From contig NZ_CP092915.1 of the NCBI RefSeq assembly GCF_022557175.1, positions 744,001 through 808,000 of the forward strand: 64,000 nucleotides of DNA, in the 5' to 3' direction. How positions within the stretch are numbered: the first letter of the stretch is position 1; every line of letters begins with the position of its first letter. The notes beneath the pieces are model-generated. The model was not told the DNA's origin. It worked only from the letters and a program-made list of their open reading frames with translations, and made no database searches. A program made the position numbers and the translations under genes. This stretch comes from Mycolicibacterium sp. YH-1. Its GTDB lineage: Bacteria > Actinomycetota > Actinomycetes > Mycobacteriales > Mycobacteriaceae. This document shows positions 36,401-47,000 of the stretch, piece by piece.

Positions 36401-39087
36401 CAGTGGATCTACTCGACGAGGGTGAGCGCACCCGCCTCGATGAGGTCGGCAACCAAGCTGTGCTCACCCAACCCGCGACAACGGTCTCGATTCCGGTGTT
36501 GTTCGCCGAACAGGCCGCCTTCACGCCCGAGGCCGTGGCTATCAGCTTCGACGGACACTCGATCACCTACCGGCAACTCGATGAGACCTCCAACAGGCTG
36601 GCCCGTCTACTGGCCGGGCAGGGCATGGGACCGGGACAGTCTGTGGCGCTGCTCTTCTCCCGGTCGGCCGAGGCGATCATCGCGATGCTGGCAGTGCTCA
36701 AGACTGGCGCCGCCTACCTCGCGATCGACCCGGCGCTTCCCGACGCCAGGATAAAGTTCATGCTGGCCGATGCCGCGCCGGCAACGGCGGTCACCACCAC
36801 AGAGCTGGCGCACCGGCTGGACGACTCCGATCTGGTGATCATCGATATGGCTGATCCCCGAATTGACGCCCAACCCAGCACCGCATTGGCGGCGCCGGAG
36901 GCCGGTGACATCGCCTACCTGATCTACACATCGGGGACCACCGGCACGCCGAAGGGTGTGGCCATTACGCACCGCAACCTGAGCCACCTGGCGCAGTCCA
37001 TGCCGCCCGATCTGCCTGCAGCGCAGGTGTGGACACAGTGCCACTCCTACGCCTTCGACTTCTCGGTCTGGGAGATCTGGGCCGCGCTCCTTAGCGGTGG
37101 CCGGCTGGTGGTGGTGCCCGAATCGGTCACCACATCGCCAAATGATCTGCACGCCTTGCTGATCAGCGAGGAGGTGAACGTTCTGACGCAGACTCCGTCG
37201 GCGGTCACTGTGCTCGCGCCGGAGGGGTTGCAGTCGGTGGCTCTGCTGCTGGGCGGCGAGCCCTGCCCCAGCGAGGTGGTCGACCGCTGGGCACCTGACC
37301 GAGTGGTGGTCAACGCCTACGGTCCGACGGAGACCACCGTGTACGCGTCCATGAGCGCACCGCTGGCCGCGGGGGCGGGTGTGGTGCCGATCGGGGCGCC
37401 GGCTTCGACCACCGCTCTGTTCGTGCTGGATCAGTGGCTGCACGCGGTGCCCGCGGGCGTGGTCGGTGAGTTGTATGTGGCCGGTCGCGGTGTGGCCCTT
37501 GGGTATCTGGGCCGGACCGGGTTGACCGGCTCGCGGTTTGTGGCGTGCCCATTGGGAGGTGCGGGCGCGGCTGGAACACGCATGTATCGCACCGGAGACC
37601 TGGTCCGCTGGTGCGCTGACGGGCAACTACAGTATCTGGGACGCGCCGATGAGCAGGTCAAGATCCGGGGATACCGAATCGAGCTCGGCGAGATCCGAAC
37701 AGCACTGGCCGAATTGGACGGTGTCGAGCAGGCGGCGGTGATCGCCCGTGAGGACCGCCCCGGCGACCAACGACTCGTCGGCTACATCACGGGCAGCGCA
37801 GACCCGGCCCACGCCCGTGCCGCTCTGGCCGAACGACTCCCGGCCTACATGGTCCCGGCCGCGGTGCTCATTGTCGACGCGCTACCGCTGACGTCCAGCG
37901 GGAAACTCGACACCCGCGCGTTGCCGATACCCGAATACACCCGGGCCAGTGGGGTTTACCTGGCACCGTCCACTCCCATTCACGAGAGCATCGCCCGTGT
38001 CTACGCCCAGGTCCTCGGGCTGGAGCGAGTCGGGGTCGACGACTCCTTCTTCGACCTGGGTGGGGACTCGCTGTCGGCGATGCAGGTGATCACCGCGGTC
38101 AACAAAACCCTGGATACGCAGCTGCCAGTGCGCGCAATCTTCGACGCACCGTCGGTCCGGGGCCTCAGCGATCGGGCGGGCCGAGCCGACGGCGCTGAGG
38201 AGGTAATCCCTGTCGAGGTCCTCAAGGAGGGCGTCGGCGTCCCACTGTGTTGTGTCCACGATGGTTTCGGCCTGAGCTGGTCGTATCGGGCCCTTGGTGA
38301 CTATCTGGACTGCCCGATTGTCGGGATCAACCAGGTTGCCCACGGTGACGAGGCCGAACCAGTGTCGGTACGACGTATGGCGGCAAACTACGCGGACAGG
38401 CTGCAGTCTCTCTATCCAGACGGGCCCTACAAGATTCTCGGCTGGTCCTTCGGCGGCGTGGTGGCGCAGGAACTCGCCATTGAGCTTCAGCGACGGGGAT
38501 GCGAAGTCCAACGCCTCGTCCTGTTGGACGCCGCACTGAGCGTCAACAAGATGAACAAGCTCAGGACACGCGCAACCAGGTCCATCGCAAGGAACCGCGC
38601 GCTGGCCGAGGGGCAGGTATTGGCGTACATTCTGCGATCCAATCACATTGATGTTCCGCCACATTGGGGTCCACTCAGCTATCGGCGGGTCGAGCGGATC
38701 ATCAAGCGGCGAGCAGAGATGGGATTCACTCCGCCGCCCCGAGAACTCGTGAACTTCATGATTGAAAGCCTCAACACCAACCAGCTGTGCCTCCTCGAAC
38801 ACGTGCCCGATGTGTTTGACGGCGATACCGTCCTGTTTGCTGCCGCGCGCCGTAGGAGTGATGACAACAGCGACTCCGGCCCGAGGTCGCGGTGGCGAGG
38901 ACTGCGAAACCGAATGGCCACCCGGTCCCATTCGCAGAGTTGGCGACCGTATGTCACTGGGGACGTCACAGCGCACTCGGTGGACTGCACCCACTACGAG
39001 ATGTTCAGCGCCAGCTCTCTGAATGTGTATTCCAAAGAACTCGTGCATGCATTGGAAAGCTGGCGGGATGGTGGAGTTTCGGACTGA
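25582..39087 (+). CDS. NRPS2: terminating lipopeptide synthetase, arm A (A-T, C-A-T, C-A-MT-T, C-A-T, TE)
   Basis: This 4,501-residue synthetase starts directly with an A domain and so needs the C domain at the end of NRPS1. Carrier serines are S583, S1636, S3103 (in GGHSL rather than GGDSL) and S4163. C domains keep HHxxxDG near residues 768, 1821 and 3290. A methyltransferase domain lies at about 2616-2873. The C-terminal type I thioesterase (from about 4207) has GWSFGG with S4289, an Asp near 4316 and H4471, a complete triad. Codes: module 6 DYWSVGMVHK (Thr-like), module 7 DAESLAGVCK, module 8 DFWSMSGVYK plus N-methylation, module 9 DFWTLGAVYK. The ATG overlaps the NRPS1 stop. The last eight or so residues (WRDGGVSD) are read out of frame from a C-domain fragment, so the C-terminus looks like a duplication scar. 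Confidence 0.95.
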   Translation: MTADLSRRLSSMDLLDECEYARLDEWGNRATLANAPLAALSIPAMFAAQVARAPDEVALTFDGHCLTYRELDEAANRLANLLVVQGVCPGQIVALVFPRSIEAVVSILAVLKTGAAYLPIDPMHPDARIEFMVADAAPIVAVTTAGLAERLAGCELPVIDAADPRIDTQPSTALPAPGADDVAYLIYTSGTTGVPKGVAITHGSVTRLLESLDANLQLAGQVWTQCHSLAFDYSVWEIWGALLFGGRLLVVPESVTRSPQDFHTLLVAEQVSVLSQTPSAFYALQTADALQSEVGRQLKLETVVFGGEALEPQRLRPWLDSHPGSPRMINMYGITETTVHASFREIVKLDADSSVSPIGVPLAHLAFFVLDQALQSVPVGVVGELYVAGAGLGCGYWRRGGLTAARFVACPFGGSGAPGTRMYRTGDLASWGTDGQLRYLGRGDEQVKIRGYRIELGEIHTALADLDGVEQAVVIAREDRPGDKRLVGYITGTADPADMRARLSDRLPTYMVPAAIVVMDALPLTVNGKLDKRALPAPEYADVDHYRAPATPTEEILAAIYANVLGLARVGVDDSFFDLGGDSLSAVRLVAAVNAGLGAGLAVRAVFDAPTVAELAPRLGAAADNRVPLVAGARPATVPLSHAQQRLWFLDQLQGPSPVYNMPTAYRIRGALDVAALGAALGDVVDRHESLRTLFAAADGVPRQVVVPVERADFGWQVVDARGWPSERLSEVLDAAGGHSFDLAAEIPLRATLLRVDDDEHVLMVVVHHIAADGWSVRPLVRDVGVAYASRCGGQAPDWPPLPVQYVDYSLWQQEWLGVESDPDSVISAQLAYWEQALAGLPEHLALPTDRPYPPVADFRGTSVTVEWPAEFQQRVAQVASEHNATSFMVVQAALAVLLSSLCVSSDVAVGFPIAGRGDPALDDVVGFFVNTLVLRVDVAGDPTVSELLTQVRDRSLAAFEHQDVPFEVLVDRLNPTRSLTHHPLVQVMLAWQNFAGQDTRTDVETTLGDVDVSTLPVDTRSARMDLVFSLGERFSAVGEPLGICGSVEFRTDVYDAARIETLIERLQRVLEAITADPARSLSSVDLLHSGERALLDDWANRAVLTHPASAVSIPVLFAEQVMRTPEAVAITCGQRSWTYRELDESANRLAHMLVGHGVGAGQCVALLLERSAEAIVAILAVLKSAAAYLPIDPAHPDARIAAVLADAAPTVAVTTTALAKRLDGYELLVLDVGDPRIDTHPATTLPPPAADDIAYVIYTSGSTGIPKGVAITHHNVTQWLGTRDAHLPTQAWAQWHSYAFDASVEEIWAALLHGGRLVVIPETVAGSPQDLHTLLVTEQVSVLSQTPSALAMLTPEGLESMALLVAGERCPAHLLDRWAPGRVMINGYGPTETTVCASRSAPLTTGSPVVPIGSPVPGAALFVLDQWLRPVPAGVVGELYVAGRGVGVGYLRRAGLTGSRFVACPFGGAGTRMYRTGDLVRWGADGQLSYSGRADEQVKIRGYRIELGEIQTALADLDGVEQAAVIAREDRPADIRLVGYITGTADPTKIRAALAEILPRYMVPIAVVVLEMLPLTVNGKLDTRALPAPDCTDTGDGYRAPANPVEEILAGIYAQVLGLDRVGVDDSFFDLGGDSLSAMRVISAINSGLDTDLAVRALFDAPAVSALASRIGEGAGGREPLTVQQRPAVVPLSYAQQRLWFLNQFEGEVATYNMPTAYRISGALDAEALGAALRDVVDRHESLRTLLPAVDGVPGQVVVPVEQADFGWQIIDATDWSMERLGEAVGEAVRHSFDLATEIPMRAWLFRAAENEHVLVTVVHHIAGDGWSIGPLVRDLGVAYAGRSAGRAPDWAPLPVQYVDYTLWQRAQLGDLVDADSPIAAQLAYWEQSLAGLPERLELPTDRPYPSVADYRGASVTVDWPAELQQRVTRVAREHNATSFMVVQTALAVLLAELTASSDVAVGFPIAGRRDPTLDELVGFFVNTLVLRVDVAGDPTVAELLDQVRQRSLAAYEHQDVPFEMLVERLNPTRSLAHHPLIQVIFAWQNLPWQDNNPAAALSLGDLQMTPLSAETDTARMDLVFFLREHWDDDGAPAGIWGTVEYRTDVFDSASIEALVGRLQRVLEAITADPARSLSSVDMLDAIERGRLDEFGHRAGLTQPATEASIPALFTAQVVHAPDAMAVTFEGCSLSYRGLDQASNRLAHLLVDQGAGPGKYVALLLNRSAEAIVSILAVLKSGAAYLPIDPAHPDARVQFMLADAAPIGAITTTGLAHRLAGCGVPVINVEDPRCDAQPSSPLPGPTPDDIAYIIYTSGTTGLPKGVAITHQNATRLFDGLEVAVQIGPGQVWAQCSSLAFDFSVWEIWGALLHGGRLVVVPEGLTRSPRDLQALLAAERVTMLSQTPSAIGMLSPQGLESAALMVSAEACPADVVDRWAPGRVMINGYGPTETTVYATISAPLTPGAGVVPIGFPVPGAALFVLDAWLREVPVGVVGELYVAGRGVGVGYVRCPSLTGSRFVACPFGAPGARMYRTGDLVRWRDDGQIQYLGRGDEQVKIRGYRIELGEIAAVLAGHPRVAQAAVIAREDRPDDKQLVGYVVPDQQMRLVRELDREAQLVDQWQGVYEGLYTGESFTDGTAAELGEDFGGWNSSYTGAPIPLEEMRQWRSAAVDRILALRPQRVLEIGVGSGLLLAHVAPKCEEYWGTDFSAPTIQTLRAAVGEQQWGDRVRLRVQPADVSDGLPQGHFDVVVLNSVIQYFPSAGYLLDVLAAAMRLLGPGGALYVGDVRNLSLLRAFTTAVVNADTGAEETARQVCERVRREVLAEQELLLAPEFFAALPQHLPDIAAVDVQLKAMDAVNELSGYRYEVVLHKAPVAVRSAADLPSRPWQRFGSLMALGEYLRSNQTTELRVTGIPHAGIGPDVAMAQALETAGDRIPISELRADISAPDAVLPQQCHRLGQELGYATAVTWSSTAGLVDVIYTQATEPLALSDLYRPAKHVGSLAGYVNDPSAIERATELRSFVAERLPEYMVPAAIMMVESLPLTVNGKLDRRALPAPEFTSGVAYRAPRDEREQMLVGLFSEVLGVARVGIDDSFFDLGGHSLSATRLIARLRVDMGVDVPIRALFDASTVVGLADWISRNAEVRAGSVLTPQQRPEVVPLSYAQQRLWFLDQLQGPSPVYNMPTAYQISGPLDVAALGAALGDVVSRHESLRTVFAATEGVPHQVVVPADRADFGWQVVDAFGWSEDRLAEAVGTAVRHSFDLASEIPLRATLFRVDEDEHVLVMVVHHIAADGWSIAPLARDLGVAYISRCAGQTPSWAPLPVQYVDYTLWQREHLGDLRDPDSRISAQLDYWQQALTGMPEWLELPTDRPYPPAANYCGASVTVEWPAQLQQQISRVAREHDATSFMVVQAALTVLLSRLSTSSDVAVGFPIAGRRDPALDDLVGFFVNTLVLRVELGGDLTVADLLAQVRQRSLAAYEHQDVPFEVLVDRLNPTRSLTHHPLIQVMLGWQNFAGQETSDSAIEPAMGDVAVSALSADTHSARMDLAFSLSEGFTAAGEPAGISGSVEFRTDVYDPSSIETLVERLERVVVEMTADPTRRLASVDLLDEGERTRLDEVGNQAVLTQPATTVSIPVLFAEQAAFTPEAVAISFDGHSITYRQLDETSNRLARLLAGQGMGPGQSVALLFSRSAEAIIAMLAVLKTGAAYLAIDPALPDARIKFMLADAAPATAVTTTELAHRLDDSDLVIIDMADPRIDAQPSTALAAPEAGDIAYLIYTSGTTGTPKGVAITHRNLSHLAQSMPPDLPAAQVWTQCHSYAFDFSVWEIWAALLSGGRLVVVPESVTTSPNDLHALLISEEVNVLTQTPSAVTVLAPEGLQSVALLLGGEPCPSEVVDRWAPDRVVVNAYGPTETTVYASMSAPLAAGAGVVPIGAPASTTALFVLDQWLHAVPAGVVGELYVAGRGVALGYLGRTGLTGSRFVACPLGGAGAAGTRMYRTGDLVRWCADGQLQYLGRADEQVKIRGYRIELGEIRTALAELDGVEQAAVIAREDRPGDQRLVGYITGSADPAHARAALAERLPAYMVPAAVLIVDALPLTSSGKLDTRALPIPEYTRASGVYLAPSTPIHESIARVYAQVLGLERVGVDDSFFDLGGDSLSAMQVITAVNKTLDTQLPVRAIFDAPSVRGLSDRAGRADGAEEVIPVEVLKEGVGVPLCCVHDGFGLSWSYRALGDYLDCPIVGINQVAHGDEAEPVSVRRMAANYADRLQSLYPDGPYKILGWSFGGVVAQELAIELQRRGCEVQRLVLLDAALSVNKMNKLRTRATRSIARNRALAEGQVLAYILRSNHIDVPPHWGPLSYRRVERIIKRRAEMGFTPPPRELVNFMIESLNTNQLCLLEHVPDVFDGDTVLFAAARRRSDDNSDSGPRSRWRGLRNRMATRSHSQSWRPYVTGDVTAHSVDCTHYEMFSASSLNVYSKELVHALESWRDGGVSD
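27480..30620 (+). other. NRPS module 7 (C-A-T)
   Basis: The A domain has FDASVEEIW, so Glu replaces the common Trp at position 239. The code reads D-A-E-S-L-A-G-V-C-K, resembling the Lys code DAESIGSVCK recalled for bacitracin synthetase. A basic residue is the best guess. The carrier serine is S1636 of NRPS2. Confidence 0.65.
30630..35020 (+). other. NRPS module 8 (C-A-MT-T), N-methylating
   Basis: The C domain is of the '[14 protein letters not shown]' subtype with HHIAGDG. The A-domain code D-F-W-S-M-S-G-V-Y-K differs from module 1 by one residue. The methyltransferase domain lies at about 33420-34200 ([20 protein letters not shown]). The carrier motif is GGHSL (S3103). Confidence 0.75.
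35040..39087 (+). other. NRPS module 9 (C-A-T) plus thioesterase, end of arm A
   Basis: The A-domain code D-F-W-T-L-G-A-V-Y-K has no substrate I can assign. The carrier serine is S4163. The thioesterase at about 38200-39087 should release the peptide by hydrolysis or cyclisation, which the sequence does not distinguish. Confidence 0.75.
35116..35594 (+). repeat. 479-bp tract identical to 48681-49159
   Basis: The first third of the last C domain of NRPS2 appears base-for-base identical to the same part of the last C domain of NRPS3 (offset 13,565). Sequence on both sides differs clearly between the two genes. This is a signature of recent gene conversion. Confidence 0.85.
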
Positions 39088-39121
39088 TTTCTTCGACGCC
39101 AACAGCGTCGCGTGGCTGCTC
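39068..39121 (+). pseudogene. Remnant of a C-domain 3' end before NRPS3
   Basis: Read from 39068, the sequence encodes [18 protein letters not shown]. This matches the C-domain ending [17 protein letters not shown] found at the end of NRPS1 and elsewhere in these synthetases. Over 48 bases it matches the NRPS1 end at 39 positions. It overlaps the last codons of NRPS2 in another frame. It cannot be a working domain. It is best read as the left edge of the duplicated block that created NRPS3. Confidence 0.8.
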
Positions 39122-39134
39122 TGGGGGGATGATC

Positions 39135-41010
39135 GTGGCTGCTGATTTCACTCGACGGTTGTCGTCGATGGATCTGTTGGATGAGTATGAGTACGCCCGG
39201 CTCGATGGGTGGAGCAACCGGGCGGTCCTGATCGAGCAGTTCCGCATGTCGGCGTCGATACCGGCCTTGTTCGCCGCGCAGGTGGCACGTGCCCCGGAGG
39301 CCGTGGCGGTGACATGCGACGGCCACTGCATGACGTATCGGGAGCTCGACGAGGCGGCCAACCGGTTGGCGAATCTGTTGGTCGTGCAGGGGGCGTGCAC
39401 GGGACAGATTGTGGCACTGCTATTCCCGCATTCGATTGAGGCGGTTGTGTCGATTCTTGCGGTGCTGAAGACCGGTGCGGCGTATCTGCCGATCGACCCG
39501 ATGCACCCCGATGCGCGGATTGAGTTCATGGTGGCTGACGCCGCGCCGATCGTGGCGGTGACCACCGCTGGGCTGGCCGAGCGGTTGGCGGGGTGTGAGC
39601 TGCCGGTGATCGATGCCGACGACCCGCGCATCGCCACCTCACCCATCACCCCGGTGCCGGTGCCGTCGCCCGACGATGTCGCCTATCTCATCTACACCTC
39701 GGGCACCACGGGTGTGCCGAAGGGTGTGGCGATCACCCACCTCAACGTGACCCAGTTACTGGAGTCGTTGGACGGCGCCCTGGAGCTGGAGGGGCAGGTG
39801 TGGACGCTTTGGCATTCGCTGGCCTTCGACGTCTCGGTGTGGGAGATCTGGGGCGCACTGCTGTACGGCGGGCGGCTGGTGGTGGTGCCCGAGTCGGTGA
39901 CACGCTCGCCGCAGGACTTCCACGCCCTGCTGGTTGCCGAACAGGTGACCGTGTTGAGCCAGACCCCATCAGCGTTCTACGCCTTGCAGACCGCCGATGC
40001 ACTACATCCCGAACTGGGGCGTCAGCTGAAGCTGGAGAGTGTGGTGTTCGCAGGGGAGGCGCTTGAACCGCAGCGACTTCGGACGTGGCTGGACAGCCAT
40101 CTGGGAACGCCGCGCTTGATCAACATGTACGGCACCACCGAGACGACAGTGCATGCCTCGTTCCGCGAGATCGTGGCAGGCGACGCCGACAGTGGTGTGA
40201 GTCCCATTGGGGTGCCGTTGGCCCATCTTGCCTTTCTGGTGCTGGACAGGCGGTTGCAGCCGACACCCGCAGGTGTCATCGGCGAGCTCTATGTGGCCGG
40301 TGCCGGACTCGGATGCGGGTACTGGCGCCGCGGCGGGTTGACAGCGGCACGATTTGTGGCGTGTCCGTTCGGGGGTTCTGGGGCACCTGGCACACGTATG
40401 TATCGCACCGGAGATCTGGCGTCGTGGGGCACCGATGGGCAGCTGAGGTATCTGGGCCGCGGCGATGAGCAGGTCAAGATCCGCGGTTATCGCATCGAGC
40501 TCGGCGAGATCCAAACGGCCCTGGCTGATCTGGACGGTGTGGAGCAGGCGGTGGTGATAGCTCGCGAGGACCGCCTCGGGGACAAGCGGCTGGTCGGCTA
40601 CATCACCGAGTCGTTGAGCGGCACCGCAGAGCCGGCTGCGCTGCGCGCCGCGTTGGCCGAGCGACTCCCTGCCTATATGGTGCCGACCGCGGTCGTGGTG
40701 ATGGACGCGCTGCCATTGACGGTCAACGGCAAACTGGACCGGCGCGCACTGCCGGCACCGGAGTACACCGACATTGGCCACTACCGCGCTCCGGCCAACG
40801 CGGTCGAGGAGATCGTTGCCGGAATCTACGCCCAGGTACTCGGTCTGGATCGCGTCGGCGTCGACGACTCGTTCTTCGACCTGGGCGGAGACTCGCTGTC
40901 GGCGACGCGGGTGATCAACGAGATCAATATCAGCCTGGGTGGCGGGCTCGCTGTGCGCGCGGTGTTCGAGGCGCCCACGGTGGCCGAGTTGGCGCCGCGT
41001 ATCGGTGAGT
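39135..41010 (+). other. NRPS module 10 (A-T), Thr-like
   Basis: The A-domain code D-V-W-S-V-A-M-V-H-K shares S-V-x-M-V-H with module 6 but changes Tyr236 to Val and Gly301 to Ala. It may take Thr or a related residue. The carrier serine is S587. Confidence 0.7.
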
Positions 41011-44000
41011 CCTCGGGCGGCCGTGCGCCGTTGGCGGAGCAGGAGCGGCCGGGGGTGGTGCCGCTGTCGTTCGCCCAGCAGCGATTGTGGTTCCTCGATC
41101 AGTTGCAGGGACCCTCACCGGTTTACAACATGGCGGTGGCCTTGCGGCTGAGCGGGAGCCTCGATGCTGATGCGTTGCGTGCGGCGCTCGGCGATGTGGT
41201 GGGTCGCCACGAGAGCCTGCGCACCCTGTTCACGGCACCCGAGGGGATTCCTCAACAGCGGGTGGTTACCGTCGAGCAGGCCGATTTCGGCTGGCAGGTG
41301 GTTGACGCTCGTGGCTGGCCGCCGGAGCGACTGCGTGAGGCCATCGGTCTCGCGGCGCTTCGCCCATTCGACTTGGCCAACGAGATACCCTTACGGGCAA
41401 CGCTTCTGCGTGCCGACGATAACGAACACGTGCTGGTAGCGGTGGTACACCATATCGCCGCCGACGGTGCGTCGGTCAGGCCGCTGGCACGTGACCTCGG
41501 GGTTGCCTATGCCAGCCGGTGTGGCGGCCAAGCCCCCGACTGGGCTCCGTTGCCGGTGCAGTATGTGGATTACACGCTGTGGCAACAGGAGTGGCTGGGT
41601 GCCGAGTCCGACCCCGACAGCGTGATATCGGCACAGCTGGCCTACTGGGAGCAGGCGCTGGCCGGGCTGCCCGAACGCCTCGAGTTGCCCACTGATCGGG
41701 CCTACCCGCCGGCGGCTGATTTCCGCGGATCGACGGTGGCCGTGGACTGGCCGGCCGAGGTTCAGCAGCAGATGCACGTGGTGGGCCGCGAGCACAACGC
41801 GACCAGCTTCATGGTGGTGCAGGCAGCCCTTGCGGTGCTGCTGTCGCAGCTCAGCTCGAGTTCTGATGTGGCGGTGGGTTTCCCGATCGCCGGACGTGGT
41901 GATCCGGCGCTCGATGACGTGGTGGGCTTCTTCGTCAACACCCTGGTGTTGCGGGTTGATCTGTCCGGGGACCCCACCGTCGCGCAGCTGCTGGACCAGG
42001 TGCGTCACCGCAGCCTGGCGGCCTACGAGCACCAGGACGTGCCGTTTGAGGTGTTAGTCGATCGGCTCAACCCGACCAGAAGCCTGACCCATCACCCCCT
42101 GGTGCAGGTCATGTTGGCCTGGCAGAACTTCGCCAGGGATCCCGCCGCCTCCTCGACGTTGGGTGATGTGAAGGTCAGTCCGCTGTCCGCCGACACTCAA
42201 GCCGCCCGCATGGACATGACGTTCTCCCTGTCTGAGAGCTGGACCGCAGCCGGTGAGCCTGCGGGTATCGCGGGAACAGTGGAGTTCAGGACGGACGTGT
42301 ACGACACCGCAACCATCGAGACGCTGATCGAGCGCCTGCAGCGGGTGTTGATGGCTATGACCGCCGACCCGGCGCGGTCGTTGTCGTCGGTGGATGTGCT
42401 TGACGCTGATGAGCATGCCCGGGTGGATGGATGGGGGAACCGGGCGGTACTTGGCCAGCCCGCCACCGCGGTGTCGATTCCGGCGATCTTCGCCGAGCAG
42501 GTGGCGTGCGCACCGGAGACAGCGGCAGTGACCTTCAACGGCAGCTCACTGACGTACCGGGAACTCGATGAGGCGGCAAATCGCCTGGCGCACTTCTTGG
42601 TCGCCCAGGGCGCGGCTCCAGGACGGTGCGTTGGGCTGCTGTTCAACCGGTGCGCCGAGGCAATCGTGGCGATGCTGGCAGTGCTCAAGACGGGGGCGGC
42701 CTATCTGCCCATCGACCCGACGCTTCCCGACGCCCGGATCGAGTTCATGCTCGCTGATGCCGCGCCGATAGCCGTTCTTACGACCACCGGGCTTGCCGAG
42801 CGGCTGGACGGGTCGGATCTGCCGGTCATCGACAGCAGTGATCCGCGAGTAAGCGCCCAACCCCGCACCGTGTTGCCGCCGCCGGCGGCCGATGACATCG
42901 CCTACATCATCTACACGTCGGGTACGACCGGCATTCCGAAGGGAGTGGCCGTCACCCACCACAACGTCACCCAGTTGCTGGCATCGCCGGACGCTCAGCT
43001 GGCCGCGCGGGTGTGGGCGCAGTGGCATTCCTATGGCTTCGACGCATCGGTGGAGGAGATCTGGGCTGCGTTGTTGCACGGTGGACGGCTGGTGGTGGTG
43101 CCCGAGGATGTGGGGGTCGCGCCGAAGGACCTGCAGGCCCTGCTGATCGCTGAACAGGTCGGCATGTTGAGCCAGACCCCGTCAGCATTGGCGATGCTGA
43201 CCCCAGAGGGTTTGGCGTCGATGGCGCTGCTGGTGGCCGGTGAGCCCTGCCCGGTTGATGTGGTGGACCGCTGGGCGCCGGGGCGGGTGATGATCAACGG
43301 CTACGGCCCGACCGAGACCACGGTGTGTGCGTCGAGAAGCGGGCCGCTGACGGTGGGCCCGGGTGTGATCCCGATCGGCTCGCCGGTTCCCGGCGCCGCG
43401 CTGTTCGTATTGGACCAGTGGTTGCGTCCGGTGGCCACCGGGGTGGTCGGTGAGCTGTATGTCGCCGGTCGTGGCGTGGCGTGTGGCTATCTGGGTCGCG
43501 CCGGGTTGACCGGGTCGCGTTTCGTCGCGTGCCCGTTCGGGGGTGCGGGCACGCGGATGTATCGCACCGGAGATCTGGTGTCCTGGGGTGGCGACGGTCA
43601 GCTCCGCTACGTGGGTCGTGCTGATGAGCAGGTCAAGATTCGTGGGTATCGCGTCGAACTGGGCGAGATCCAAACCGCCCTGGCCGATCTGGACGGTGTC
43701 GAGCAGGCGGCGGTGATCGCCCGTGAGGACCGCCCAGCCGACCTGCGTCTGGTCGGCTACATCACGGGCACCGCGGATCCTGCCGAGATACGCGCCCGAC
43801 TCTCGGATCGGCTGCCGACCTACATGATTCCGTCCGCGGTCATGGTCCTGGATGCGCTGCCGCTGACGGTGAACGGCAAGTTGGACAGGCGGGCATTGCC
43901 CGCACCCGAGTACGCCGAGACCGGTGACGGGTACCGCGCCCCTACCACTCCCACCGAGGAGATCCTGGCCGGTATCTACGCCCAGGTCCTCGGGCTGGAG

Positions 44001-47000
44001 CGAGTTGGGGTCGACGCCTCGTTCTTCGATCTGGGTGGGGACTCGTTGTCGGCTATGCGCGTGATTGCCGCGATCAACACCAGCTTGGACACCGACCTCG
44101 CGGTGCGGGTCCTGTTCGACGCGCCCACCGTGGCCCTGCTGGCGCCGCGGATCGGGGAGGGTTCAGCCGGGCTGCCGTCCTTGGCGCCGTTGGAGCGTCC
44201 GACGGTGGTGCCGTTGTCGTATGCCCAGAACCGGCTGTGGTTCCTCAGCCGGTTCGAGGGCGAGGTCGCCACCTACAACATGCCGACCGCGTATCGAATC
44301 AATGGCACGCTGGATGTGCCGGCGTTGGGGGCGGCACTGGGTGATGTGGTGGGTCGGCACGAGAGCCTGCGCACGCTGCTGCCGGCGGTCGATGGCGTGC
44401 CCCGGCAGGTGGTCGTGCCCGCCGAGCAAGCGGACTTCGGTTGGCAGATCGTTGATGCCACCGACTGGTCGATGGAGCGCCTCGGTGAGGCCGTCGGGAG
44501 AGCGGTGGGTCACGCGTTCGATCTGTCCTCCGAGATACCGTTGCGGGCCTGGCTTTTCCGTGTTGCAGAGGACGAGCACGTACTGGTTGCCGTCATGCAT
44601 CACATCGCCGGGGACGGTTGGTCGATAACGCCCCTGGTGCGCGATCTGAGCGTCGCGTATGCCAGCAGGAGCGCGGGACGGGCGCCAGAATGGGCGCCGT
44701 TGCCGGTGCAGTATGTGGACTACACCCTTTGGCAGCGTAGGCATCTGGGAGATCTGGCGGATGCCGATAGCCCCATCGCGGCGCAGTTGGCCTATTGGGA
44801 GCAGGCCCTGGCCGGCTTGCCCGAGCGGCTGGAGTTGCCTACCGATCGGCCCTATCCTCCCGTGGCCGACTACAGGGGCGCCAGCGTGGCCGTGGACTGG
44901 CCTGCCGAACTGCAACAGCAGGTTGCCCGGGTCGCTCGTGAGCACAACGCGACGAGCTTCATGGTGATGCAGGCCGCGCTGGCGGTACTGCTATCGCAGA
45001 TGAGCGCCAGCTCTGATGTGGCGGTGGGCTTCCCGATCGCCGGGCGTCGCGATCCGGCGTTGGACGAGTTGGTCGGGTTCTTCGTCAACACCCTGGTGCT
45101 GCGGGTCGATCTGGCTGGGGACCCCACCATCGCCGAGTTGTTGGATCAGGTGCGCCAGCGCAGCCTTGCCGCCTTCGAGCACCAGGACGTTCCGTTCGAG
45201 GTGCTGGTCGAGCGCCTCAACCCGACGCGAAGCCTGACCCACAACCCCCTGATCCAGGTGATCTTCGCCTGGCAGAACCTGCCCTGGCAGGACGATGATG
45301 CCGCAACCGCGCTGAACCTGGGGGATGTGCAGGCCACGCCGCTCTCGGCGGAGACCCACACTGCCCGAATGGATCTGGTCTTCTTCCTGCGTGAGCACTG
45401 GGACGACGACGGTGCACCGGCCGGGATCTGGGGCACGGTGGAGTTTCGCACCGATGTGTTCGACCCGGCCAGCATCGAGGTGCTGATCGGGCGGTGGCGG
45501 CGGGTGTTGGAGACGATGACAGCCGACCCGATGCGGTTGTTGTCGTCGGTGGATGTGCTCGACGGGGCTGAGCGTGAGTGCTTGGATGGGCTCGGTCATC
45601 GTGCGGTGTTGACCGAGTCGGTGGCGGGGGTGTCGATTCCGACTCTGTTCGCGGCGCAGGTTCTGCACGCACCGGATGCGGTGGCGGTCAGTTGTGCGGG
45701 TGCCTCGTTGTCGTATCGGGAGCTGGATGAGGCCTCGAATCGACTGGCGCACTTGTTGGTGGGGTTGGGTGCGGGGCCGGGTCGGTGTGTGGCCCTGTTG
45801 TTGAATCGGTCGGTTGAGGCGATCGTGTCGATTCTGGCGGTGTTGAAGTCTGGTGCGGCCTATCTGCCGATTGATCCGGCTCATCCTGATGCGCGGGTGC
45901 AGTTCATGCTCGCTGATGCGGCGCCGGTTGCGGCGATCACCTCGGCGGGTTTGGCGCATCGTTTGGCTGGGTGTGGGGTGGTGGTCGTTGATGTCGGGGA
46001 TCGGCGTATCGGGGGGTGTCCCAGTAGTGGGTTGCCGGGTCCGGCTGCTGATGATGTCGCGCATGTCATTTACACGTCGGGGACCACGGGTGTGCCCAAG
46101 GGTGTTGCGGTCACCCATCAGAATGTGACGCGGCTCTTCGAGGGTCTTGATGTGGGTGTGGTGTTGGGTCCGGGGCAGGTGTGGGCGCAGTGTTCGTCGT
46201 TGGCCTTTGACTTCTCGGTGTGGGAGATCTGGGGTGCGCTGCTGCATGGGGGCCGGTTGGTGGTGGTGCCCGAGGATCTGACGCGCTCTCCGCGGGATCT
46301 GCAGGCACTGCTGGCCGCCGAGGGGGTCAGTGTGTTGAGTCAGACTCCCTCGGCGGTGGGGATGCTGTGCCCGGATGGGTTGGAGTCGGCGGCGTTGATG
46401 GTGGCTGCGGAGGCCTGTCCGGTTGATGTGGTGGATCGGTGGGCGCCGGGGCGGGTGATGATCAATGGGTACGGGCCGACGGAGACCACGGTGTATGCCA
46501 CGATCAGCGCCCCGTTGGCTCCTGGTGCGGGTGTGGTGCCGATCGGATTGCCGGTGCCGGGTGCGGCGTTGTTTGTGCTGGATGGCTGGTTGCGGGAGGT
46601 GCCGGTCGGGGTGGTCGGTGAGTTGTATGTGGCCGGTCGCGGTGTCGGGGTGGGTTATGTGCGGCGCCCGTCGTTGACGGGTTCACGGTTTGTGGCCTGC
46701 CCGTTCGCGTCGGGTGCCCGGATGTATCGGACCGGGGATCTGGTGTCCTGGGGTGCGGATGGGCAGTTGCGCTATGCCGGCCGTGCTGATGAGCAGGTCA
46801 AGATCCGCGGTTACCGCATCGAACTCGGGGAAGTCCAAGCCGTGTTGGCGGCCCATCCGCGGGTTGCACAGGCGGCCGTCATCGCCCGCGAGGACCGACC
46901 CGGCGACAAGCAGTTGGTGGGCTATGTGGTGCCGGATCGGCAGATGAGGCTAGTCCGGGAACCGGCGCGCGAAGTCCAGCTCGTTGAGCAGTGGCAGGAG

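Noticed and set aside
38892..39134. The NRPS3 reading frame is open back to an ATG at 38892, inside NRPS2.
   Set aside because: The extra 80 or so residues overlap the TE of NRPS2 and match no domain. The GTG at 39135 has a G-rich ribosome-binding site and aligns gaplessly with the NRPS2 start.
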